64,000 nt of DNA from Herpetosiphon geysericola (GCF_001306135.1 NZ_LGKP01000022.1:124001-188000), one strand, 5' to 3'; shown: positions 25,504-33,443, counted from the first letter of the stretch. The notes: a model not told the origin generated them from the letters alone. Numbers and translations are program-made.

Positions 25504-26433
25504 TCAGAACTGGAGGCTATGGCGTTGAACAACCGTCGAGCGCAGCAAGAACATGCCGCCAATGCCGACCCCAGAGCTAAGATAGAACCAGACAAACGCA
25601 GCGGGTAAACTGATTGCTGCCAAGCCAATTGCTGGGAGCACAATTGCTAAGCTGCCAACCAAAACTGCTGCTGGGCCATGTAAGTTGAGCCGTTGGCCAA
25701 TCACCATCGCAATTGCTGCCAGCCCAATCAAATAAGGCACTTGGGCAATGAGCAATAGCACTGGCAAAACCGCCAAGCCAACCAACGAGAAGATCAAGAG
25801 CAAGGCAATGCCGCCGACGACCACAACTGAGAGCACCGACCATACCAGGCCCAAGCCCAACGCGCGTTGGGTTGCCAAGCGAATAATTTGGGCGCCGCTG
25901 GCAAATGAGCGTGGCCAAATGAGGCTCAACAAGCTAGCGATAATTGTGGCCAAAATTGCCAAAACCACTGCCAGAATGACCCGCGTTGAAGTGTTGAGCG
26001 TCTGATTGCCTTCTACTGGTAAGAGCGCTGCTGCGCCGCTATCGCTGAGATTGCCATTGAAAACGGCTCCAGCTTGGGCAACATCGGCTCCCGCTTGCAT
26101 CTGAACTTCGCCAGTAGCTGCCATGACGTTGCCTTGGGCTATCGAATCTGCTTCGAAGGTAACATTGCCAAACAAACTGACGACATCGCCTTCGACTGAA
26201 CCACGGACGATAATCGAGCCAGTGACCGAGGTTACATCGCCTTCAACCACGCCATCAATCACGATTTGTTGGCTGATGGTTGCGATATCGCCGCCTTCAG
26301 TCGTGCCAGCGCGAACCACCAATGCATCACCATCGGTGCGTAGTGCTTGGGCAAACACAAAGGTTGGTGAGGCAATAATAATCAGGGCTAGAATAATCCA
26401 GCCAAATAAGAACACTCGTGGATTGCGCTTCAT
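25504..26433 (-). CDS. Polymer-forming (bactofilin-like) membrane protein
   Basis: 309 residues. A signal peptide or first membrane segment (FLFGWIILALIIIASPTFVF) is followed by a beta-helix-like region of short repeats (VVEGDVTSVTGSIIVRGSVE, GDVVSLFGNVTFEADSIAQG, NVMAATGEVQMQAGADV) typical of bactofilin/polymer-forming proteins, then about four membrane helices (RVILAVVLAILATIIASLL onward). The beta-helix should lie outside the membrane. It is the third gene of the ECF operon, with an ATGA overlap to the anti-sigma gene, so it is probably a product or sensor linked to envelope stress. Confidence 0.82.
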   Translation of the reverse strand: MKRNPRVFLFGWIILALIIIASPTFVFAQALRTDGDALVVRAGTTEGGDIATISQQIVIDGVVEGDVTSVTGSIIVRGSVEGDVVSLFGNVTFEADSIAQGNVMAATGEVQMQAGADVAQAGAVFNGNLSDSGAAALLPVEGNQTLNTSTRVILAVVLAILATIIASLLSLIWPRSFASGAQIIRLATQRALGLGLVWSVLSVVVVGGIALLLIFSLVGLAVLPVLLLIAQVPYLIGLAAIAMVIGQRLNLHGPAAVLVGSLAIVLPAIGLAAISLPAAFVWFYLSSGVGIGGMFLLRSTVVQRHSLQF

Positions 26434-26966
26434 TGTTCTACCTCCACAAGCAGCGCCGGTGAAGGGGTCAACAAACGTCGCCAGATCATCAGTGCTGCAC
26501 CTGCAAGCACAAGCATCCCAAGGAGCAAGGGGATGCCAATTAATCCAAGGGTTGCCGCCATCGGCTTGCCTGCTAAGGTCAAGGCCATAACTCCGCGGCC
26601 TGCGCTTGAATCAACCCCGCCAAAGGTAGCGGCAGGCAAAGAACTATCGAACAAGACCCCATAACCGCCCCAGAGGACGATTAATGTGACGAAGCCCAGA
26701 ACCACACCCCACAGCACACGTTGACGTAAGGCACGGCTACGGGCTTGAGTTGCTGCAAGCTCAGGAGTCGCTGGTAATTTTGCCATTAAGCTGGCGGCAA
26801 AATTTGGCGGTGGAATAGCCGATTTGGGAGCGGCTAAGGCGGCGGGCAATTGCCCAAGTTCATCGAGGCACATTGGGCACTCCTGTACATGACGAGAAAT
26901 CAGTTGTTGGTCGTCAGGGTCATCTGGTTGCTGAGCGCGTAGCTCGCGAATCGAACGGCATGTCAT
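26430..26966 (-). CDS. Zinc-finger anti-sigma factor, membrane-anchored
   Basis: 178 residues. The N-terminus has the ZAS pattern H-x3-C-x2-C (RHVQECPMC, about 26-34) with an upstream Cys (MTCRSIRELR). There are two membrane segments (VLWGVVLGFVTLIVLWGGYG and LGLIGIPLLLGMLVLAGAAL). It should bind and hold the adjacent ECF sigma factor at the membrane and release it on an envelope signal. It overlaps both neighbours by 4 bases. Confidence 0.88.
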   Translation of the reverse strand: MTCRSIRELRAQQPDDPDDQQLISRHVQECPMCLDELGQLPAALAAPKSAIPPPNFAASLMAKLPATPELAATQARSRALRQRVLWGVVLGFVTLIVLWGGYGVLFDSSLPAATFGGVDSSAGRGVMALTLAGKPMAATLGLIGIPLLLGMLVLAGAALMIWRRLLTPSPALLVEVEQ

Positions 26967-27520
26967 AGCTCTGCTCCTTGTTTATCCAACGCAGCGGCCA
27001 CCATATTGCGAGCACGATGGAGCCGGGTTTTAACCGCACTTTCTGATAGCCCCGTAATATTTTCGATCTCTTGATAGGAGAGATCGTTCCAGTAGCGTAG
27101 CACTGCCACCAGCCGATAATGATCGGGCAGGGTGGCTAAGGCACGTTGGACGGCATCGCGCAACTCACCACGCAATGCTGAGCGTTCAGGGCCATCATCG
27201 GTACTTGGTAGGGCAAATGCCAAATCATCAAGTGGCACTATCGGTCGCCGTCGCCGTAAGCGATCAATGCAGTAGTTCGATGCGACTGAAAAGAGCCATG
27301 TAGAAAATTTGCGGCTTTGATCGAACGTTTCAAGCTTGGTATAGGCCCGGATGAAAATTTCTTGGGCTGCATCTTCGGCCTCATGGCCATCGTGCAACAT
27401 CCGGTAGGCCAAGTTGAAAATTGGCCCTTGGTACAATTCGACAATCCGTTGAAATGCAATTTGGTCGCCACGAATTGTCGCCCGCACCAGCGTCAATTCT
27501 TCACTATTGATCTCTGTCAC
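26963..27520 (-). CDS. ECF sigma factor
   Basis: 185 residues. Region 2 contains FNLAYRMLHDGHEAEDAAQE, then IFIRAYTKLETFDQ and WLFSVASNYCIDRLRRRR; region 4 contains LPDHYRLVAVLRYWNDLSYQ and ITGLSESAVKTRLHRARN (helix-turn-helix). Both regions are complete. The start is GTG at 27520 with GAGGT eight to nine bases upstream. It is the first gene of a coupled sigma/anti-sigma/bactofilin-like operon and has its own likely promoter (27548-27576), so it should activate itself. Confidence 0.94.
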   Translation of the reverse strand: MTEINSEELTLVRATIRGDQIAFQRIVELYQGPIFNLAYRMLHDGHEAEDAAQEIFIRAYTKLETFDQSRKFSTWLFSVASNYCIDRLRRRRPIVPLDDLAFALPSTDDGPERSALRGELRDAVQRALATLPDHYRLVAVLRYWNDLSYQEIENITGLSESAVKTRLHRARNMVAAALDKQGAEL

Positions 27521-27547
27521 GCGGTTCTACCTCGCACCACTATACTC

Positions 27548-27576
27548 GGTACGCGCTGAGCAAGGGTAATGTTTCA
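27548..27576 (-). promoter_or_regulatory. ECF-type autoregulatory promoter
   Basis: On the minus strand TGAAAC (27576-27571) is followed after 17 bases by CGTACC (27553-27548), close to the ECF (SigW-like) consensus TGAAAC-N16/17-CGTA. It is 28 bases upstream of the sigma-factor start codon. Confidence 0.75.
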
Positions 27577-27743
27577 TTGTCAAGAGGGGATTTTGGATTC
27601 CCATCGGTGTGATGCTCGCTATGGTACCTAAGGATTGGCTAAATGGCAAAAGTGAACGTTACTACGGGCAGCTAGCAATATATCTATGCCAGGAATTACG
27701 CCAATCCAACAGCCTACTAATAGTATTCTGCTGCAACCTCGCG

Positions 27744-27749
27744 TATAAT
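27744..27749 (+). promoter_or_regulatory. -10 element upstream of the CpXC gene
   Basis: Perfect TATAAT 43 bases before ATG 27792. I could not see a good -35 at normal spacing. Confidence 0.4.
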
Positions 27750-27791
27750 GCATAGTGGCTTTTAATCGTGTTCGTTGAAAGGAATCACTCA

Positions 27792-29177
27792 ATGACCAAT
27801 CCACCACAAGGGCTGGACGAAACCACCCAAGGTGGCCCGCAGCGGCCTGTCGTGCCGCCACAGCGGGTTCAGATTCGCTGTCAAAATTGCCAAACGCCGT
27901 TTGTGGTGGCACTTTGGACATACGTTGATGTTGGGGTGCAGCCCGAATTAAAAGGCGCGATGCTTTCAGGTCAATTAAATGTCGCTGTCTGCCCCAATTG
28001 TGGCGCTGGCGGCATGTTGGCCTCACCCTTGATCTACCATGATCCTGAAAAGAAATTTTTCTGGACGCTCTTTCCTCAAGAATTAAACTTGCCACCAGAA
28101 GAACAAGAGCGCTTTGTTGGCGAGGCTTCCAAAGTGGCTATGCAATTGTTGCCACCAGATGCTCCTCGCGGTTATTTGCTCACGCCACGGCGCTTTATGA
28201 CGATGCAAACTATGCTCGAAACCTTGTTGGAAAGCGAAGGCATTACCAAAGAGGCGATGCAAGCGCAACGTCAACGGGTTGAGTTGCTGAGCCAACTAGC
28301 AGAAGCCCTCGAAGCCGATCGGGCCGAGAATTTGCTCGATTCAGCAGAAGGCAAATTGGCGCAAGTAGTGGCCGATAACAAAGCTGCACTTGATGGCGAA
28401 TTTTTCTTGACCCTCAACTCCTACATCGAAGCAGCCTTGCAACAAGGCCGCGAAGATAGCGCCGAAATGATCGGCGAGCTGAGCCAACGAGTCATGCAAT
28501 TAAGTGGCTTTGATCCAGTTGCCGCAGGCTTGCAAGAGCCAGCGGTCGAAGATGTGGTTGCTGCCTTGCGCGATGCAGATGATGCGAGCCTCGAAGATGT
28601 GATTAGTAATTATCGACCCTTGATCGATGATGAAACCTTCGAAGCTTGGGATGCCCAAATTGCCACCTTGCCTGAGACAGAGCAAGCTGCTGCCCAAGCC
28701 CGCCGCGAGCATATTTACAGCACCCTCGAACGCATGGATGCTGAAGCCCAAGCAATTTTTGAAAAAGCCAATGGCCTGTTGCGTGATGCCTTGCAAGCAG
28801 AAGACCCACGGGCCTTGTTGACTGAGCGCAATAAAGAGTTGAGCGAAGCCTTCTTTGTAGTGATCGATGCCAACTTGAATGCAGCGATGCGCACCAATCA
28901 GCAAATTATTGCCGAGCAATTGATGCTGTTGCGCCAAACCGCTGCCGAAGTGTTGCAAGAGGCCATGACTCCGCAAGAACGCTTGATCAATCAATTATTG
29001 AGTGCTGAAACTGCTGGCGATGCTACCAAGCTGCTACGCAAAAACATGGCCTTGGTCAACGGCGATTTCGTCAAGGAAGTCAACCAATTGGCCGAGCAAA
29101 TGGAAAAAGCAGGCCGCAAAGAAGTTGTTGATCGCTTGCGCCAAGTCGCCCGCGAATCAGCGAGCCTCCTGTTTTAA
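27792..29177 (+). CDS. CpXC-domain protein with long helical C-terminus
   Basis: 461 residues. N-terminal CpXC domain: IRCQNCQTPFVVALW (first CxxC), VCPNCGAGGML (second), with the IYHDPEKKFFWTLFPQEL segment typical of the family. The remaining 330 residues are helical and rich in Glu, Gln and Ala (ADRAENLLDSAEGKLAQVVA and similar), probably coiled coil. CpXC proteins are zinc-ribbon proteins of unknown role. The open frame starts at 27768, but ATG 27792 follows AAAGGA at good spacing. The next gene is separated by a repeat-rich gap. Confidence 0.8.
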   Translation: MTNPPQGLDETTQGGPQRPVVPPQRVQIRCQNCQTPFVVALWTYVDVGVQPELKGAMLSGQLNVAVCPNCGAGGMLASPLIYHDPEKKFFWTLFPQELNLPPEEQERFVGEASKVAMQLLPPDAPRGYLLTPRRFMTMQTMLETLLESEGITKEAMQAQRQRVELLSQLAEALEADRAENLLDSAEGKLAQVVADNKAALDGEFFLTLNSYIEAALQQGREDSAEMIGELSQRVMQLSGFDPVAAGLQEPAVEDVVAALRDADDASLEDVISNYRPLIDDETFEAWDAQIATLPETEQAAAQARREHIYSTLERMDAEAQAIFEKANGLLRDALQAEDPRALLTERNKELSEAFFVVIDANLNAAMRTNQQIIAEQLMLLRQTAAEVLQEAMTPQERLINQLLSAETAGDATKLLRKNMALVNGDFVKEVNQLAEQMEKAGRKEVVDRLRQVARESASLLF

Positions 29178-29189
29178 AAGTCAAAAATC

Positions 29190-29275
29190 AGAAGTCAAAA
29201 GGCAGAAGCGTTGGCTTATCTCGTTTATAATGACCATGGAGTTGTTTGCCTTTTGAGTTTTGCCTTTTGACTTCT
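29190..29275. repeat. Perfect 15-bp inverted repeat abutting a start codon
   Basis: AGAAGTCAAAAGGCA (29190-29204) and TGCCTTTTGACTTCT (29261-29275) are exact reverse complements. The right arm ends directly before ATG 29276 of the glycosyltransferase gene. A TATAAT lies at 29225-29230. The arms belong to the same AGTCAAAA/AGTCAGAA word family seen at 18387 and 47080. The structure could hide the ribosome site in mRNA (inference). Confidence 0.75.
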
Positions 29276-30409
29276 ATGAAAGCTTTACTTCGTTCGACAA
29301 TGGTGCGTGGTTTGGCGCTGGCCTTGGGTGTTTTTACTCGGCCAGCGCCAGCCCAACCGCAGCGCATTTTGGTGATTAAGCCCGACCATTTGGGCGATGT
29401 TTTATTGTTGACCCCCGCCTTACGTGCTTTGCGTCAAAGCCAACCCCAAGCCCAGATTACGCTGCTGGTCGGTTCATGGGCCAAACGCCTCTTGGCCGAT
29501 AACCCTGATCTTGATGCAATTGAAAGCTGCGAATTCCCTGGCTTTGTGCGTGGCGCTCAGCCCTCGGCTTTGGCTCCCTATCGCTTGCTCTGGCAGGAAG
29601 CTGCCCGTTTGCGCCAAATGAAGTTTGATACAGCCTTGGTTATGCGCGATGACCATTGGTGGGGCGGCTTGTTGGCGCTTGGTGCTGGTTGTGGCCGCCG
29701 GATTGGGTTTGCCCATCCCTTGGTTGCGCCAAGTTTGAACAAGGCCTTGGCTTGGAACCCAAATGCGCATGTAACCCAACAAGCCTTAGATTTGGTTGCT
29801 GCACTTGGCTCTGTTGACACTCAAAATCATAGGTTGCGCTTTGTGCCAAGTGACGAGGAACATGCTTGGGCAGCTGCTTGGCTGGCCCAGCATCAGATTC
29901 AAAAACCATTGCTGGCGATTCAGGCGGGCAGCGGTGGCGCGGCAAAATTATGGCCAGCTGAACGCTGGGCGCAGGTTGCTGAACAATTGGCTGATCAGGC
30001 TCAAATTGTGTTAACTGGCGGGCCTGCTGATGCTGCTGATGTGGCAGCGATTAGCCAGCATTTGACGATTCCGCATCTGAACGCGGTTGGACAGGCCAAT
30101 TTAGGTCAATTGGCGGCCTTGTTTGGACGCTGCGCCGTGGTGTTGGGGGTCGATAATGGCCCGTTGCATTTGGCAGTCAGCCAAGCAACGCCCACTGTGC
30201 ATCTCTTTGGGCCTGGCGATAAGCGGCGTTTTGGGCCTTGGGGCGATCCGCAGCACCATGTTGTGCTTGATGCAGCAATAGCGTGTTCGCCATGTGGTGT
30301 GTTAACCCATTGCCCACGCCAAACCAAGCCCAGCGAATGTATGACCGCAATTACCGTTCAGCAGGTGGTGAAGCAGGCCAAACGCTTGCTGGTACAGACT
30401 GGAACATAG
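29276..30409 (+). CDS. Glycosyltransferase family 9 (heptosyltransferase-like)
   Basis: 377 residues. GT-B fold with the family signatures RILVIKPDHLGDVLLLTPAL (N-terminal), ITLLVGSWAKRLLADNP, and the C-terminal sugar-nucleotide region LLAIQAGSGGAAKLWPAERW, VLTGGPADAADV, VVLGVDNGPLHLAVSQATPTVHLFGP (split in practice by family spacing). GT9 enzymes transfer heptose or related sugars in cell-surface glycans. Since Chloroflexota generally lack classical lipopolysaccharide, the acceptor is probably another surface polymer. The frame is open from 29246, but that part is the repeat arm, so I use ATG 29276. Confidence 0.87.
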   Translation: MKALLRSTMVRGLALALGVFTRPAPAQPQRILVIKPDHLGDVLLLTPALRALRQSQPQAQITLLVGSWAKRLLADNPDLDAIESCEFPGFVRGAQPSALAPYRLLWQEAARLRQMKFDTALVMRDDHWWGGLLALGAGCGRRIGFAHPLVAPSLNKALAWNPNAHVTQQALDLVAALGSVDTQNHRLRFVPSDEEHAWAAAWLAQHQIQKPLLAIQAGSGGAAKLWPAERWAQVAEQLADQAQIVLTGGPADAADVAAISQHLTIPHLNAVGQANLGQLAALFGRCAVVLGVDNGPLHLAVSQATPTVHLFGPGDKRRFGPWGDPQHHVVLDAAIACSPCGVLTHCPRQTKPSECMTAITVQQVVKQAKRLLVQTGT

Positions 30410-30462
30410 CGCTAACACACTACGTACAAGCCATGAAATCAACTTGTTTTGAGGAAAGCAGC

Positions 30463-30666
30463 ATGCAACAATGGGAATATCATGTTGAACTTGTCGATGT
30501 TAGTGGCTTTTGGAGTCCGAATGTTGACCCAAGCACGCTTAGTTTGATGCTGAATAAAGCTGGTAAGGATGGCTGGGAACTTGTGAGCATTGTTGATCTT
30601 AATCAAGCTCAAGGGCAAAGTTCGCGCCTCATTGTTACCTTCAAACGCCCCAAAGCATTCAACTAA
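30463..30666 (+). CDS. Small DUF4177-like protein
   Basis: 67 residues beginning MQQWEYHVELVDVSG and containing LNKAGKDGWELVSIVDLN, the pattern of the short DUF4177 family (E-Y-x-V near the start, G-W-E-L-V in the middle). The function of this family is unknown. The open frame extends back to 30283 inside the glycosyltransferase gene, but ATG 30463 has GAGGAAA seven bases upstream and begins the recognised domain. Confidence 0.72.
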   Translation: MQQWEYHVELVDVSGFWSPNVDPSTLSLMLNKAGKDGWELVSIVDLNQAQGQSSRLIVTFKRPKAFN

Positions 30667-30685
30667 GGATCGGTTTAATGCCTGA

Positions 30686-30713
30686 TTGAGTGCCATGCGG
30701 GCTATGCTATAGT
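30686..30713 (+). promoter_or_regulatory. Candidate promoter of the copper operon, possibly leaderless
   Basis: TTGAGT (30686-30691), 16-base spacer, TATAGT (30708-30713). The first gene's ATG is at 30722, only eight bases after the -10. If this promoter is used, the transcript would begin at or next to the start codon. No Shine-Dalgarno is present between them. Confidence 0.5.
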
Positions 30714-30721
30714 AGCCTAGC

Positions 30722-31111
30722 ATGAACGCATTGAAGCAACAGCACTCGCGGCCTTGGCCTCGGTATATTCAAACAGTCAGTTGGATCATTCTGATTCAAC
30801 TGGCTTTGTTTTGCCCGATTGCCTGTATTGCCCATTGCTGGTGGTGGGGCATGCAAAGCCAAACTGGTGCTGCTTCGGAGCATGCGATGTTGGTTTGTGA
30901 TTTGCACGCGCAGCATAGCGATTCCGCGCCACAGCCAATGCCTCCGCTACCTGATGGCTTGGCAGCAGTCTATCCAATGGTGTTGCTCCTGCTTACTAGC
31001 TGGATGCTTGCGTCTCGTTTATGGCGACGTTTGCTGGAAGTGCAACGCGTTTGGCCGAGTTATCATCCGCAAATTATCACGCCCCCGCCAAGAATCCTCG
31101 TGCTTGGTTAA
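30722..31111 (+). CDS. Small membrane protein of copper operon
   Basis: 129 residues. Two membrane segments (TVSWIILIQLALFCPIACIA and AAVYPMVLLLLTSWMLASRL) flank a loop of about 50 residues that holds His, Met and Cys (HCWWWGMQSQ, HAMLVCDLHAQHS). I do not recognise the family. Its place 50 bases before a SCO gene and a PCuAC gene, and the metal-type residues in the loop, suggest a part in copper handling (inference). ATG 30722 has no clear ribosome site; see the leaderless promoter. Confidence 0.6.
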   Translation: MNALKQQHSRPWPRYIQTVSWIILIQLALFCPIACIAHCWWWGMQSQTGAASEHAMLVCDLHAQHSDSAPQPMPPLPDGLAAVYPMVLLLLTSWMLASRLWRRLLEVQRVWPSYHPQIITPPPRILVLG

Positions 31112-31162
31112 TAACTGGATTCCTACAAACTTGAATTTATAAAATTCTTAAGGATGGGTGCT

Positions 31163-31768
31163 ATGAAATACGCTCATTGGCTTTTGGCCTGTGTGCTGCT
31201 TGGGCTTGGTTTGAGTTTAAGCGGTTGTGGCACAGCTAGCTATCAGATTATTCGCCCAATTGAAAACCCAACGGCTGCGCCCGATTTTAGCTTGATTGAT
31301 CAGCATGGTGCTGAATTCCATTTGGCTGAGCAACGCGGCAAAATCGTGATTCTCTTTTTTGGTTTTACTGCTTGCCCTGATGTGTGCCCCTTGGCTTTGG
31401 GGCTTTCAGCTCAGGCTCGCAAACAGCTTGGCGCTGATGGTGACAAGGTGCAAATTGCCTTTGTGACGGTCGATCCTGAGCGCGATAATCCGGCAACGAT
31501 CGATCGCTATGTTTCGTTGTTCGATTCAACGATTTTGGGCTTAAACGGCGAAACGGCGGCGGTCGAAGCGGTGAAAAAAGAGTATGGCGTGCATGCTCAG
31601 CGACGCGAATTGCCTGACTCGGCCTTGCAATACACCATCGATCATACTGCTGGCTTGTATATTATCGATCAACAAGGGCGCTGGTTTGCCATGGCCAACC
31701 ACGATGTTGATCCAACTCTTTTAGCGACTGATCTTAAAACGATGTTGCAATACATCGCTGTTGAATAA
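31163..31768 (+). CDS. SCO1/SenC-family copper lipoprotein
   Basis: 201 residues. Lipobox signal peptide (LLACVLLGLGLSLSGCGTAS), then a thioredoxin-like fold with the copper site CPDVCP (TACPDVCPLALG) and the distant His in IDHTAGLYIIDQQG. SCO proteins deliver copper to the CuA centre of cytochrome oxidase outside the membrane. ATG 31163 has AAGG nine bases upstream; ATG 31154 sits against it, so I use the former. It lies between the small membrane protein and the PCuAC gene. Confidence 0.92.
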   Translation: MKYAHWLLACVLLGLGLSLSGCGTASYQIIRPIENPTAAPDFSLIDQHGAEFHLAEQRGKIVILFFGFTACPDVCPLALGLSAQARKQLGADGDKVQIAFVTVDPERDNPATIDRYVSLFDSTILGLNGETAAVEAVKKEYGVHAQRRELPDSALQYTIDHTAGLYIIDQQGRWFAMANHDVDPTLLATDLKTMLQYIAVE

Positions 31769-31783
31769 GTGGAGAAACCTTTC

Positions 31784-32344
31784 ATGAAACGTTTAATCTT
31801 GGCCGTATTGCTTTTGGTCTTAGCCGCTTGTGGCTCGGCAACTACCCCGACCACCGTGCTAAATAGCAGCAATAGCGCAGCGAACACGCTTGGTTCATTA
31901 ACGATCGATGGTTCGTTTGCGCGGCCTGCCTTTGCTGCGGCAACGCTGATGCAAACCCCAACCATGGCAACTACGCCAGTTAGCCCAACCATGGGCGGTG
32001 GCATGGGTGGCGGCACGATGATGGGCAGTAATAGTGCTGCTTATATGACGATTCGCAATACTGGCGCTGCCGATAGCTTGATTGCTGCTGCAACCGATGT
32101 TGCTGGCAAAGTCGAGTTGCATACGGTTACTGCCGATGGCGAGGTGATGAAGATGGAGCAAGTCGAGAAGATCGAAGTGCCAGCCAATGGTGAAGCAGTA
32201 TTAAAACCAGGCGGCTTCCATATTATGTTGTTGGAAATCAAGCAGGATCTCAAAGTTGGCGATACACTTGATCTCACCTTGACCTTTGAAAAGGCTGGCA
32301 AGATTACGGTGAAAGTGCCAGTTCAAATGCCAAGTGCCCAATAA
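31784..32344 (+). CDS. PCuAC copper chaperone lipoprotein with Met-rich insert
   Basis: 186 residues. Lipoprotein signal (LILAVLLLVLAACGS). The PCuAC domain has its copper ligands in LHTVTADGEVMKM and GGFHIMLLEI (H..M and H-x-M pattern). Between the first strand (GSFARPAF) and AAYMTIRNTG there is an unusual Met/Gly/Thr-rich stretch (LMQTPTMATTPVSPTMGGG and GGGTMMG) that normal PCuAC proteins do not have. The role is copper(I) delivery to cytochrome oxidase with SCO. ATG 31784 follows GGAG at good spacing. Last gene of the operon. Confidence 0.9.
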   Translation: MKRLILAVLLLVLAACGSATTPTTVLNSSNSAANTLGSLTIDGSFARPAFAAATLMQTPTMATTPVSPTMGGGMGGGTMMGSNSAAYMTIRNTGAADSLIAAATDVAGKVELHTVTADGEVMKMEQVEKIEVPANGEAVLKPGGFHIMLLEIKQDLKVGDTLDLTLTFEKAGKITVKVPVQMPSAQ

Positions 32345-32390
32345 GAGCATAGAGCAAAGAACATAGACAATGCAGCGAAAACAATAGTTC

Positions 32391-32428
32391 AAATCCCTCG
32401 TCTCGTTGAATGCTGGACGAGGGATTTT
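32391..32428. terminator. Bidirectional terminator
   Basis: Perfect 12-bp stem AAATCCCTCGTC (32391-32402) / GACGAGGGATTT (32416-32427) followed by T-rich sequence on the plus strand. It lies between the convergent PCuAC and RecA-like genes. AGAGCATAGAGCAAAGAACATAG words precede it (about 32344-32366). Confidence 0.88.
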
Positions 32429-32441
32429 GTTTAGCTTCATT

Positions 32442-33353
32442 TTAGGCGGCCATCGCTTGATCGTTTGGTGCTTGGCGAACCTGTTCGGCGGCGCTGATCC
32501 AGCCTTCGATAGTGCTGGGTTTTTTATCTTTGCGCCCAAGGTAGCGTTGCACGGCGTTCCAATTGTTGCCGCCAACGACCGAGGCATAGCGGGCAAAGAA
32601 ACGGCGTTCTGCTTCATTGGCATCAACTGGGCGGCCTGTGCGCTCAGGGCTGTTGCCAAACGCTTCGTCAAGCGCAAGCTCAGGGTAGAGCGTGCCTAGC
32701 TTGGCGGGATAATTTGCGCCCAATTTGAGGTGCAATGGCCGAGGTGGCTTGATAATTGGTCGCATCTGGCGTTGGTCGCCGTCGCGCTCAACCAAGATAA
32801 TTGCATCGGCCTCGTAGGTGATGTGCTCATCGGCCAGCACGCGCAAGCCCACATCGGTGTGGTTGCGATCTTCGCTTTGTTCGCTATATTGTTTGGCCAA
32901 GTGGCCGATAATAATCACATGAAAGCCATGTTGTTTTAGCTCGGTGAGGCCAGTATAAATCGCTTGCAGGTTGCGATTGAACGACGCATATTCATCAAAC
33001 TCAATTTGGGTTTTGCGATCGGTTTCTGCGCCAGCCCGTTGCTGGGCATGGGCGCGCATCGCTTGCAGCACTTTGGAAACAGAGTCGAGCACAACGGTAT
33101 CGCCAGCCTTGCCAATGCGCAAAATCTCTTGCATGGCAGCTAAAATTTGTTGCAACGACAGCGTTTGAACTGCTTGGATCGCTTTGTGGACTCCAGGCTT
33201 GCCCAAAAGATTCTTGGCAGCGCCCTCGGTATCCAAAATCCAGACCGTGCCGTTGCGGCGGGTGCTGGCGGCTAAATGCGATTTCCCTGCGCCAGATTGG
33301 CCGGTTAATATAAATAAACTGCCTGTTTCAAGTTGTTCGAGCGACTGAAACAT
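32442..33353 (-). CDS. RecA-like (Sak4/AAA_24-type) ATPase
   Basis: 303 residues. Walker A ILTGQSGAGKSHLAAS (about 16-31), WILDTEGAA, Walker B DTVVLDSVSKV (about 83-93), then HVIIIGHLAK and ADAIILVERDG. This is the pattern of the phage-type single-strand-annealing partner Sak4 / AAA_24 RecA-like family. There is no phage gene nearby. The C-terminal 80 residues (NEAERRFFARYASVVGGNNW) are extra. ATG 33353 with AAAGGA upstream is preferred over the longer frame from 33413. A LexA box lies 77 bases upstream, which points to DNA repair. Confidence 0.78.
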   Translation of the reverse strand: MFQSLEQLETGSLFILTGQSGAGKSHLAASTRRNGTVWILDTEGAAKNLLGKPGVHKAIQAVQTLSLQQILAAMQEILRIGKAGDTVVLDSVSKVLQAMRAHAQQRAGAETDRKTQIEFDEYASFNRNLQAIYTGLTELKQHGFHVIIIGHLAKQYSEQSEDRNHTDVGLRVLADEHITYEADAIILVERDGDQRQMRPIIKPPRPLHLKLGANYPAKLGTLYPELALDEAFGNSPERTGRPVDANEAERRFFARYASVVGGNNWNAVQRYLGRKDKKPSTIEGWISAAEQVRQAPNDQAMAA

Positions 33354-33429
33354 TGTGCTATTCCTTTCGTGAACTCGGTTACCCATAGCCATTGCTGGCC
33401 CGTATCCAATCAATATACATAAAAAATAT

Positions 33430-33443
33430 AGAACAAATGTTTC
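33430..33443. promoter_or_regulatory. LexA (SOS) box, Gram-positive type
   Basis: AGAACAAATGTTTC matches the Gram-positive LexA consensus CGAAC-RNRY-GTTYC at 13 of 14 positions (only the first C differs). It is upstream of the RecA-like ATPase gene on the minus strand, in an AT-rich stretch suitable for a promoter. Confidence 0.65.

Noticed and set aside
29276-30409. Lipopolysaccharide heptosyltransferase (waa) assignment
   Set aside because: The family is right, but no LPS genes are near and the host lineage probably lacks classical LPS, so I give only the family.
32442-33353. Prophage remnant around the RecA-like ATPase
   Set aside because: No integrase, structural or other phage genes flank it; neighbours are a copper operon and min genes.
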